Below are positions 1 to 6,128 of a stretch of 6,128 nucleotides of DNA, piece after piece. The DNA is from an uncultured Pirellulaceae bacterium (GTDB taxonomy: Bacteria; Planctomycetota; Planctomycetia; Pirellulales; Pirellulaceae), in the NCBI GenBank assembly GCA_934255105.1, contig CAKQNH010000316.1:1-6128 (forward strand), given 5' to 3'. Position numbers and translations under genes: made by a program. The number at the start of each line of letters is the position of its first letter. Positions within the stretch are counted from its first letter, which is position 1. The notes beneath the pieces were generated by a model. The model was not told the origin of the DNA. It worked only from the letters and a program-made list of their open reading frames with translations, and ran no database searches.

Positions 1-307
1 AAAAAGAAATCGGCATCAGATCGTTTTCACCGAGAATTCGTTCGAGGGTGAGATTGTCAATAATTGCCCTCGGGCTCTCGGTGTCCGACCGCTCCGGCAT
101 TTGAAACGACCGCGTGCCGATCTGCTCGGTCAACTCCGTCTTCATCCCCAATCGCGAGAGACGCGCTTTGAGCGTGTCGTTTTCATTGGCACCGACGTAA
201 TCCCCACGGTTGAGACTCTCAGTGACCCTGTCCCGCGTGTTCGCCCGCTGGTCAAATCGCTGTTGAGTCTCGTCGAGACGATTCATGAGTCTTTCGATTG
301 GAGTCAT
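1..307 (-). CDS. N-terminal part of a probable trypsin-like / DNA-RNA non-specific endonuclease family protein (3' end outside window)
   Basis: The reading frame is open from an ATG at 307-305 to the left edge, giving 102 residues with no stop. The start is chosen because an AAGGG ribosome binding site lies six bases upstream and the ATG follows the stop of the STAND gene by 23 bases. Residues 1-35 are a charged helix (MTPIERLMNRLDETQQRF...). Residues 36-85 are a polar linker containing LKARLSRLG. Residues 86-102 read NLTLERILGENDLMPISF, nearly. From memory, the pattern ERI(I/L)G-NDL-P--FLE-G occurs just before the protease core in bacterial trypsin-like peptidases, many of which are fused to or annotated as DNA/RNA non-specific endonucleases. 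That family assignment is recognition of a short leader, not of a catalytic domain, because no His/Asp/Ser triad or nuclease motif lies in the window. Its position directly after a STAND sensor fits an effector role. That the frame is coding is quite sure; the family is about even odds. Confidence 0.72.
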   Translation of the reverse strand, partial: MTPIERLMNRLDETQQRFDQRANTRDRVTESLNRGDYVGANENDTLKARLSRLGMKTELTEQIGTRSFQMPERSDTESPRAIIDNLTLERILGENDLMPISF

Positions 308-313
308 CGCAGT

Positions 314-318
314 CCCTT
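314..318 (-). promoter_or_regulatory. Ribosome binding site for the left-edge gene
   Basis: The minus strand reads AAAGGGACTGCG immediately before the ATG at 307-305. The AAGGG core sits six bases from the start, in the usual Shine-Dalgarno range. It lies wholly in the 23-base gap after the upstream stop, so it decides the start and supports independent initiation within a shared transcript. Confidence 0.6.
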
Positions 319-330
319 TGCATTGTCTAT

Positions 331-3300
331 TTAGTTGCTCGAGAAGTCGCCAACGTTAAGCGGAGTGGTTTCTAAACTACCCTTGAGTACTTTCCTGGCG
401 GCAAGCCTCTCAATTCTGGCTGCAATGCTCTGGCTGACTTCCTGTTCAGCTTTAACCTCCCAGAATCGCAGTTGAGACTCTTCATCCGAGTATCGACTGA
501 GCGTCAGGATTTGATCATCGCGCAGCATCCACACCTTGTTGACGGGCTGCTCGTGTTGGAATATACCAACCAGCGCGCCAGTCGAACGGTCCCAAATCCT
601 GGCCGAGCAATCGAGCCCGCCCGTAATGATCCATTCGCTACTTGGGCTGAACGAAACCGAGAGGATTCTTGCGTCGTGCCGCAATCGGTACAGCGGAATA
701 GGTATTAGATCGTCCGTGTAACTTTCCAGATTTTCCATGGACCACATCGCAGCCTCTCCCTCGGAACTAACCGTCGCCAGCACGTCCCCACGCGGAGAAA
801 ACGCGAGCGACTCAACATTGCTGGAATGTGTGAAGGTCGCAATCGCCTTGGCGATAACTGGTTTGTCGCCGCTTTCATTTATTTGCCTTTTAAGCAGGTC
901 TGAAACCCTCCAGATTTTCACAACATCACCAACCTCACCCGTCGCGAGATATTCCCCGCTCGGACTGAAGGCTACGCACAGCACTTCCTCGCGATGTGGG
1001 AAATCCTCCGCGTTGTTTTCCTGGATCTTTAAATGCGACAGCGCCCACTGAGAACCGTCGCTCAGGTCGCGTGTTCCGATAAGTACGATGCCCTTTTCCG
1101 TCGCAGGATCAATCTGCTGTTTCCCGATAATTGCCAGCACGTGTTTGCCATTAACTGCCGTCATCGCTAGGCCATTGAAGGTCAGTTGGGCGGGAGCGAA
1201 CGATGCTGGAAGTTCGGTCTCCGTGCCGGAGGTGCGCCCAGCCTCTAGCGGCTTGCGTAACTCCCAGCAATAAATAGCAGGGCTACCGTTACCCCGCTCG
1301 GCTACGACTAGCTGCTGAGAGGCTGTGCCAGGTGAAAAAGCTACCAAGGGAACGCTATTCAGACTGTCTGGTATTGACAACGCAATAGGCTTGTCGATTT
1401 CTGATTTGTGGCGGACGGAAATCGAATATGTCTGTTCATCTTTGGATTTTGCAGCGTTAAAAATCCAGGCACCATCGGGACTGACACTTGTCAAAACCCC
1501 ATTGTCCTCGAACACAATTGCCGCGTGCGGAAGCTTCGGTTCCGGTCGATTTTTATCGGCGTGTGATTGGTTTACTTCTGGCGACGGTTGGGCTCCGTCG
1601 GCCAGCTTGTCAGACCCTTGGGGAAGTTGGCTCGATGGTTCGGCTCTGGTGACGAACAATTGACGGCCATTGGTACCAGCGCCTGCCTGCTCACTGACAG
1701 CGGCCTGTCGCACTAGATAAGGCGACTCAATCAATTCGTAAGCCCGTGACTGCCAGGTTCTTAAAATCCCTTCGGTTCTGGTGATTAACGTATCGGGCTC
1801 TGCAAACGCGACCCTGGCGACAGTTCCCTCATGATAGTTGCGGGGGACCATCTCGACGCCGGTATGAATATTCCAAATGCGGGCCGTACGGTCTCGGCCT
1901 GCAGTGGCCAGCACACTTTCAGTGAGAAACGTAACATCGTACGCCGAGCTGCCCAAACGCAGTTCCGTCTCGACTAACGGTCCGAACACAGCAGATTGGA
2001 CTGGTGGTTGCGAAATGCCCCACACCATCACCTGACCTTCATTGCAGGCGGTCGCAAAGTCTTTTCCCGAAGGGGAAAAGGCGACGGATCTGACATAGCT
2101 GTCGATCCGCTGCCAGACGTACCGACCTTGATTCTCGTCATCAATGGCGCTCCAGCCCCAATCTCTCAGCCTCTGTTGCTCCAAGCCCTGCACCCACGTC
2201 GGCAGTTGGGCCGCCGTCCACTGGCTGCCGGATCTCCGCCAGACTCGCAGATTGGTTGCATGCTCGGCGTCGGTTCCCGATACGATGACGAGGTGTCCCT
2301 GGTCACTTAACTTTGCGATTTGTACGGACCCGTCCAGCTCATCCAGCCCTTCCGGCCTTTCCGAACTCTTAAGCCGCTTGAGCTCGATGGAGTGGTCCTC
2401 CGAGCCCGCGCTCAATTGGTAAAGTTCCAAAATGTGATGTTGTTCCCGCGAGTCATTTTGCCAAATCACGGTTAGGAATCCGGCCTTTGCATCAATGGAC
2501 AGCACACTCATGGTCTTGGACGCCTCAGGTGGTTCCAACTTAACGGGTTGGGATTGCTTGAGATCGGCACCGTTCACCTGCCAAGCTTGCATGCTCTGAC
2601 CCATGCCGGCGATCACGTAGGTCTCGCCACCATCGTTGTCATCGAGGGTAAAGAAACTTACTTTACAAGGGAAATTGCTGCCCCACTCACGTGGCGGCAC
2701 TTTCCAGAGTTCAAACGCCTCATCGACGGATTCCACACGGCTGATCTCCAAGAGGTAGTTAGGTTTCTCTCTACGTATTGTTGCGACGAACCGTCCGTTC
2801 GGTGAAACTGCCATTTCATTGAACCGATCTTTGTCGGGGCCGGTGCTATCCGCAGCGCTCCCCGCTTTCCGCAGCTTTAGCAGAGGCAACTGAAGTTGCG
2901 CAAGTTGCTCCATTTTTGATTCGTAAGAATTGGCTTCTTTGTTAATCGAGTCAGTGTCTCCAGGTATCATACTTGACGCTTTCGTCCTTCTTTCGTTTAG
3001 CCACAGCAGCATCCCGGCTGGATCACCACTAAGCAACGCTCCAACCGCATTGGCAAGTCGCTGCTGTTGGTTTGTCGACTCTGCCGCAAGTGCGGTCTGC
3101 TCTGCGGCAATTGCCCTTTGCTTTGAGGCAATCTGTTCTTGTTTCAACGCTGCCGCAATCGCCGTCTGCTTTGCGGCAATTGCCTTCTGCTCTGCGGCAG
3201 ATGCCCTCTCCGCGGAAGCAATTGCTCTTTGTTGTGAGGCAATTGCTCTCTGCTGTGAGGCAATTGCTCTTTGTTTTGCGACGACCTGGACAACAAGTGC

Positions 3301-4989
3301 GGTGATTAAGAGCAATCCAATCACGAACACTAACATTCTTCGACGCTCTTTATTCAACTCGCGGCGGCGACTCTTATCAAGAAAGTCGAGCTCGGGTGTT
3401 GTCAGCGAAGTGTCGGAAGTAAATTCGCGTTCTGCTTCAACTAGCATCACGCTGCGCCATAACAGGTCATTGCTATTGTCGTGCGCTTGCCACTCGCTGG
3501 CGGATTCTTTCAGTCGCAAACGGAATCTTTGCCTCAGCCGCAGTTCATCAAGCCACTTGATCAACTCCGGCCACGCCGTTAGAACCGCGCTATTGCTCAG
3601 GGCCAGCAACTGCTTGTCGCCAGTCGTATACGTGTAGACAAGACCTTGCTCACGGAGCTTTTCGATGAGCTCCTGCAACGTCTGTTGGTCACCACTGTCC
3701 CTGAGCAAGTCGCTGACTTGTACGTCACAGGCAGCGAAATGCCCCATCGGATCCGGTTTGACCATTTTCAGCAGCAGGTTTTGAAATACCTTCTGCTGAG
3801 CGACATTCAAATCTTGATACACCGCATCCATCGCGATGCGCAGCGCACTCGTGCCGGCGCCGAGTTGTTCGAAGGCTGCCCGCGTGATGCGATTCTGCAC
3901 GCGAGCATTCCAAAGTCGTCGCAAGGTAAATTGCAACAGTGGCATCGCCGTCGGTTCGCCTTGGATCTCGATCAGGATTCGATCGACAACACCGCGGTCA
4001 AACAGGAGCCCGACCCGTCTCGCCGGCTCTTCGATTAAGTGCCGTAACTCGGCGGTCGTGAAGGCGAGCAAGACGTGCCCGTCTCGGAGCGCATTTTCGA
4101 TCGCGCCAAATCGCTGCAGTTGAAGTGCTTGGCTGCGACTGAGCGTGACTGCTAGGTAAAAACGGTGCTGGCGGTCGTTCAGCAAGGATGCCAAAGCTCT
4201 GACCACCACGTCACGCTCTTCCGCGGATGACTCCAGCAAAGACTCAAATGATTCGAATGCGATGAATGTTGGCTCCCCTAACTCGGGCTCCAGCAGGCTA
4301 GCCATTCGCTCTGGATGCTCTCTCAAAAGTTCTGCTTGCGCGATCACCCATGCTTGATCGCGCTGCTGTCCATCTTTGAACGCGCTAAGCAAGTCTTCGA
4401 TCGGTTGTTGACCGAGCCTAACCGAGAAGTATCGCCACTTCTCACTCCCTTTCAATTCCGCTCGTCGGGCCCGGCCTTCGCGTAGAATGGGTACCATCAA
4501 ATCGTGGAGGAGGAACCTCCTGCCGCTGCCAACTTCGCCGACAATTGTCAGCAACTGATCACCAGCCAAGTCCCGCTCGCATTCATCCAAAAGCCTTCGC
4601 CAACCCAGTATTTGTTGAGACTGTTGGGCCGAAATCTGCGAAAACGCATAGGGATAGAGGTCGTCAGTGAGCGCCGGAGCCAGGGACGGATCAAACGCAA
4701 GCAGGTCGGAATCGAAATCGATCTTGGCCGTGCGATACGCGAAAATGCTCCAATAATCGATGATGCCCTGCCAATGCTGGCGAGCGCGACCATCCTCCAA
4801 ATGCAAACCCAATTGGCGAACTTGAGCAACGAATTGGCGGGCCTGTTCGACGATTTGTAGTTCGTCAACTTGTCGATCGTCAGCTTGCTTGCCTTGTAGT
4901 CCCATCAGCCGAAAGTGTTCGTTTTCCAAATCGCCCGGTTCTTTGGCAAGCTTATCGTTCGCACTGGAATGCTCTGTGTATTGAGACAT
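331..4989 (-). CDS. Membrane-anchored nSTAND1-type NTPase with C-terminal WD40 beta-propellers
   Basis: A complete 1552-residue protein, ATG at 4989 and TAA at 331-333. An in-frame TAG at 5005-5007, with no other start codon between, fixes the ATG; AAGG seven bases upstream serves as ribosome binding site. Domains in order: an N-terminal helical region (1-108, with HWQGIIDYW at 72-80); an nSTAND1 NTPase (about 109-365, starting near DDLYPY) followed by a helical/winged-helix section to about 540; a basic stretch (KSRRRELNKERRR) before one membrane segment at 552-571; nine heptad-like repeats at 571-635; and WD40-type repeats from about 722 to 1515. The STAND family acts as NTP-dependent switches that assemble after a ligand binds their repeats; WD40 repeats are the usual sensor. 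The P-loop is GEVGSGRR instead of the usual G-x4-GK(S/T), and Walker B and the LR-DF motif are also altered, so NTP turnover is doubtful. The basic N-side of the membrane segment predicts the NTPase inside and the propeller outside the cytoplasmic membrane. Family assignment is firm; the ligand and the output are unknown. Confidence 0.93.
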   Translation of the reverse strand: MSQYTEHSSANDKLAKEPGDLENEHFRLMGLQGKQADDRQVDELQIVEQARQFVAQVRQLGLHLEDGRARQHWQGIIDYWSIFAYRTAKIDFDSDLLAFDPSLAPALTDDLYPYAFSQISAQQSQQILGWRRLLDECERDLAGDQLLTIVGEVGSGRRFLLHDLMVPILREGRARRAELKGSEKWRYFSVRLGQQPIEDLLSAFKDGQQRDQAWVIAQAELLREHPERMASLLEPELGEPTFIAFESFESLLESSAEERDVVVRALASLLNDRQHRFYLAVTLSRSQALQLQRFGAIENALRDGHVLLAFTTAELRHLIEEPARRVGLLFDRGVVDRILIEIQGEPTAMPLLQFTLRRLWNARVQNRITRAAFEQLGAGTSALRIAMDAVYQDLNVAQQKVFQNLLLKMVKPDPMGHFAACDVQVSDLLRDSGDQQTLQELIEKLREQGLVYTYTTGDKQLLALSNSAVLTAWPELIKWLDELRLRQRFRLRLKESASEWQAHDNSNDLLWRSVMLVEAEREFTSDTSLTTPELDFLDKSRRRELNKERRRMLVFVIGLLLITALVVQVVAKQRAIASQQRAIASQQRAIASAERASAAEQKAIAAKQTAIAAALKQEQIASKQRAIAAEQTALAAESTNQQQRLANAVGALLSGDPAGMLLWLNERRTKASSMIPGDTDSINKEANSYESKMEQLAQLQLPLLKLRKAGSAADSTGPDKDRFNEMAVSPNGRFVATIRREKPNYLLEISRVESVDEAFELWKVPPREWGSNFPCKVSFFTLDDNDGGETYVIAGMGQSMQAWQVNGADLKQSQPVKLEPPEASKTMSVLSIDAKAGFLTVIWQNDSREQHHILELYQLSAGSEDHSIELKRLKSSERPEGLDELDGSVQIAKLSDQGHLVIVSGTDAEHATNLRVWRRSGSQWTAAQLPTWVQGLEQQRLRDWGWSAIDDENQGRYVWQRIDSYVRSVAFSPSGKDFATACNEGQVMVWGISQPPVQSAVFGPLVETELRLGSSAYDVTFLTESVLATAGRDRTARIWNIHTGVEMVPRNYHEGTVARVAFAEPDTLITRTEGILRTWQSRAYELIESPYLVRQAAVSEQAGAGTNGRQLFVTRAEPSSQLPQGSDKLADGAQPSPEVNQSHADKNRPEPKLPHAAIVFEDNGVLTSVSPDGAWIFNAAKSKDEQTYSISVRHKSEIDKPIALSIPDSLNSVPLVAFSPGTASQQLVVAERGNGSPAIYCWELRKPLEAGRTSGTETELPASFAPAQLTFNGLAMTAVNGKHVLAIIGKQQIDPATEKGIVLIGTRDLSDGSQWALSHLKIQENNAEDFPHREEVLCVAFSPSGEYLATGEVGDVVKIWRVSDLLKRQINESGDKPVIAKAIATFTHSSNVESLAFSPRGDVLATVSSEGEAAMWSMENLESYTDDLIPIPLYRLRHDARILSVSFSPSSEWIITGGLDCSARIWDRSTGALVGIFQHEQPVNKVWMLRDDQILTLSRYSDEESQLRFWEVKAEQEVSQSIAARIERLAARKVLKGSLETTPLNVGDFSSN
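445..2826 (-). other. WD40-type beta-propeller region of the STAND protein
   Basis: Residues about 722-1515. Clear WD40-like blades carry the pattern VxSVAFSPSG--LATG---G-V-IW: residues 964-992 (VRSVAFSPSGKDFAT...VMVW), 1016-1044 (ATAGRDRTARIWNIHTG), 1056-1080, 1334-1362 (VLCVAFSPSGEYLATG...VKIW), 1391-1418, 1441-1471 (ITGGLDCSARIWDRSTG) and 1482-1512. Less regular blades fill 722-960 and 1160-1310. The length is enough for two seven-bladed propellers. The blades are diverged from one another, unlike young WD40 arrays with near-identical repeats. A polar, proline-rich insert at 1112-1156 interrupts the series. The likely role is ligand sensing or scaffolding. Confidence 0.85.
3086..3280 (-). 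repeat. Nine-unit 21-bp in-frame tandem repeat encoding a heptad stalk
   Basis: Eight 21-base units and one 27-base unit (3128-3154) run head to tail inside the STAND gene. They encode seven-residue units of the form (A/S)xQRAIA: AKQRAIA, SQQRAIA, SQQRAIA, SAERASA, AEQKAIA, AKQTAIA, a nine-residue AALKQEQIA, SKQRAIA and AEQTALA (residues 571-635). The three units at 3218-3280 are nearly identical at the DNA level, differing mainly in the Gln/Lys codons, which indicates recent duplication. The 8-base palindrome GCAATTGC recurs at 3107, 3176, 3218, 3239 and 3260. The Ala/Gln/Arg heptads right after the membrane segment should form a continuous helix or coiled coil. Confidence 0.9.
3277..3336 (-). 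other. Single transmembrane segment of the STAND protein
   Basis: Residues 552-571 read MLVFVIGLLLITALVVQVVA, a 20-residue hydrophobic stretch and the only one in the protein. It is preceded by seven basic residues within 541-551 and followed by the weakly charged heptad array. By the positive-inside rule the N-terminal NTPase half is cytoplasmic and the C-terminal propeller extracytoplasmic. There is no cleavable signal peptide, since the segment is internal. Confidence 0.88.
3550..4665 (-). other. nSTAND1-type NTPase domain with degenerate nucleotide-binding motifs, plus winged-helix section
   Basis: Residues about 109-480. The P-loop region LLTIVGEVGSGRRFLL (146-161) matches the usual LLAVVGPSGSGKSSL except that K and S/T are Arg157 and Arg158. 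The Walker B equivalent is FIAFESFESLLE (242-253), where families of this type have VDQFEEL, so the Asp is Glu246 and the second Glu is Ser. The LR-DF motif is replaced by TLSRSQ (282-287). The C-terminal part is well kept: AELRHLIEEPARRVGLLFD (313-331), then EPTAMPLLQFTLRRLW (345-360), matching the EPA--G and LPLLQ--L--LW signatures of nSTAND1. Helical segments from about 385 (VYQDLNVAQQKVFQNLLL) look like the winged-helix that follows STAND cores. Confidence 0.85.
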
Positions 4990-4996
4990 CGTTTTG

Positions 4997-5000
4997 CCTT
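4997..5000 (-). promoter_or_regulatory. Ribosome binding site of the STAND gene
   Basis: The minus strand reads TAGCAAAAAGGCAAAACG directly before the ATG at 4989-4987. The AAGG core lies seven bases upstream of the start. The rest of the 53-base gap (4990-5042) shows no convincing promoter or hairpin, in keeping with transcription from upstream. Confidence 0.5.
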
Positions 5001-5042
5001 TTTGCTAGGCTCGGGGGAGAATCAAATTATTGCCATTTGGTG

Positions 5043-6128
5043 CTATTTGGCTTGCATCCGCTTGAAAATATCATTGAGTTTATCGCTGCGCGGCTTCAAT
5101 TCGCCGCAATCGGCAAGCAGGTCGTAATCCAGTCTGTTAAACGACTTTCTCATTTCGGAGGCAAAGTCGCTAAAGTCACATTTGACATTTTCCTCAAAGC
5201 CCTCGCCTCGCACAGTTCTAGTGTCGTTTAGCTGGTCGCTTAGATCTTGACAACGTTGTATTAACTCGCCGAAGCGGTCCGTCAGCTTTAGCGCGGCGAC
5301 GAACTCGCCAAATCTGGGCCAGTAGCAGTGGATGTCATTAAAAGGCGGGTCGCCAGTGGGGTCGCAAATGTGCATATAGTCATCCGCGCTTTGTAATGTT
5401 CCATGGTCGTCGGCTTCCTCTTGGATCGTTTTTTCCAAGTCGACCAGCTCCGCGATGGTTTCCTTAAATTGGTCGAGCAATTCATTCACGTCATTGTCAA
5501 ATTCGATGTCGCCGACCAAGTGATAAATTGCACCCAGTTGTTCGACCAGATCCCTCAGTCGCCGGTTTCTGACATGTTGTAAGACTCGGTCGTTGACGCG
5601 CGACAGCGACACATAGATCTGTCGCTCGATCGCGCCTATTGAGAGGCGGCAGCCACGTATGTCGTGAGCTTTAGAGCCTGCCTCAACGTCGTCATTGAGC
5701 TTAGAGAACGGCAGCAGGAAAGTTATGTCTACCAAGTTGGCGTTCCGCTCTCCAAAGCGGATCATACTTTCCAGTTTCTCGCTAAGTACAGACGTCGCAT
5801 ATCGCACATGTTTCCAATTCGGCGAGTCGGTCGCCTGCCCCGTCTCAACAAAGAGTTTCATCAATTGCTCGACGGGAAACTGAAGGTCTTGCAATCGATC
5901 GTGCAGACCTTTGGTAGTCGTTAGGACGTCGTTGCTCTGACGGATTTGATCAAGCATTGTTTTGACTGCGGCCATGCTTTTATTGGCGTCTTCCTCGGTG
6001 AGCAACTCGATCAAGAAATACAGCGGCTTCTTGGCGACAGTGGCCAGGGCTTCCTTAATCTTCTCTTCCGGAACATCCAGGTCACTCAGCAATTTGATGA
6101 TGACATCGTCCCGCGTTCGGGCTCGGCT
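5043..6128 (-). CDS. C-terminal part of an unrecognised, acidic, helix-rich protein (5' end outside window)
   Basis: The frame is open from the right edge to a TAG at 5043-5045, giving 361 residues. A TTG at 6092 could be read as a start, but the frame continues upstream without a stop (TRDDVIIKLLSDLDVPEEK across it), so the true start is outside. I do not recognise the family. The sequence looks almost entirely alpha-helical, rich in Leu, Asp and Glu, with no membrane segment or signal peptide in the part seen. Amphipathic stretches include residues 192-240 (window numbering), around VNELLDQFKETIAELVDLEK, which could form a coiled coil. A short Cys/His cluster (HICDPTGDPPFNDIHCYW, 253-270) breaks the helical pattern. 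It is 53 bases upstream of the STAND gene on the same strand, so it is probably cotranscribed and may be an adaptor, a regulator, or the helical tail of an effector whose catalytic domain is off-window. Confidence 0.82.
   Translation of the reverse strand, partial: SRARTRDDVIIKLLSDLDVPEEKIKEALATVAKKPLYFLIELLTEEDANKSMAAVKTMLDQIRQSNDVLTTTKGLHDRLQDLQFPVEQLMKLFVETGQATDSPNWKHVRYATSVLSEKLESMIRFGERNANLVDITFLLPFSKLNDDVEAGSKAHDIRGCRLSIGAIERQIYVSLSRVNDRVLQHVRNRRLRDLVEQLGAIYHLVGDIEFDNDVNELLDQFKETIAELVDLEKTIQEEADDHGTLQSADDYMHICDPTGDPPFNDIHCYWPRFGEFVAALKLTDRFGELIQRCQDLSDQLNDTRTVRGEGFEENVKCDFSDFASEMRKSFNRLDYDLLADCGELKPRSDKLNDIFKRMQAK

Noticed and set aside
101..334. Plus-strand open frame of 77 codons at the left edge
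   Set aside because: It lies opposite the minus-strand edge gene, which has a ribosome binding site, operon spacing and a recognisable motif. The plus-strand translation shows no family features.
3086..3280. Regularly spaced 21-base repeats as a CRISPR array
   Set aside because: The repeats are contiguous, with no unique spacers, and keep a protein reading frame as heptads.
2930..3637. Plus-strand open frame of 235 codons with Ala/Cys-rich repeats
   Set aside because: It is antisense to the membrane segment and heptad array. Its repeats (AIALCCE) are the mirror of the 21-base repeats, whose multiple-of-three period keeps several frames open.
4508..4521. Inverted repeat AGGAGG-AA-CCTCCT at the P-loop, and AGGAGG as an internal ribosome binding site
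   Set aside because: The two-base loop is too small for a sound hairpin. On the minus strand the next ATG (Met165) is about 18 bases away, too far for good initiation, so it reads as Arg-Arg-Phe-Leu-Leu codons.
4548..4868. Minus-strand open frame of 106 codons in another frame inside the STAND gene
   Set aside because: It overlaps the well-supported N-terminal and P-loop coding sequence in a shifted frame, with no separate ribosome binding site or known motif.
4990..5042. Promoter or terminator in the gap between the helical gene and the STAND gene
   Set aside because: No paired -35/-10 boxes and no stem with a T-run on the coding strand are visible; the gap is short and best read as an intra-operon spacer.
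6090..6092. TTG as the start codon of the right-edge gene
   Set aside because: The same frame stays open for all 12 codons to the window edge with fitting helical sequence, and no clear ribosome binding site precedes the TTG.

Overview
The window holds three genes in a row, all on the minus strand and closely spaced (53 and 23 bases apart), so they read as one operon transcribed from right to left. The outer two run off the window edges. Balanced base composition, a giant STAND NTPase with a membrane segment and WD40 propellers, and partner genes of protease/nuclease type suggest a large-genome, signalling-rich bacterium. Planctomycetota (Pirellulaceae-like) is my best guess, made on style alone; no phylogenetic marker is present.

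Layout in the direction of transcription. (1) 6128-5043: the C-terminal 361 residues of an unrecognised, acidic, mostly helical protein whose start lies beyond the right edge. (2) 4989-331: a complete 1552-residue protein with an N-terminal helical region, an nSTAND1-type P-loop NTPase domain, a winged-helix/helical section, a single transmembrane segment, nine heptad-like repeats that should form a helical stalk, and about 800 residues of WD40-type beta-propeller. (3) 307-1: the first 102 residues of a downstream protein. Its ERILGENDLMPISF segment resembles the leader of bacterial trypsin-like / DNA-RNA non-specific endonuclease proteins; the catalytic part lies outside the window.

Working model (inference): this is a threat-sensing or conflict cassette. 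The WD40 propeller, possibly on the outer face of the membrane, senses a ligand. The STAND module relays or assembles, and the flanking genes supply adaptor and effector functions. The most unusual point is that the NTPase core looks degenerate: the P-loop lysine and following Ser/Thr are both Arg, the Walker B aspartate is Glu, and the LR-DF motif is broken, while the rest of the STAND fold is well kept. The protein may therefore be a pseudo-NTPase scaffold. I saw no RNA genes, CRISPR array, insertion sequence, terminator or convincing promoter. The only non-coding stretches are the two short gaps, each holding a plausible ribosome binding site.
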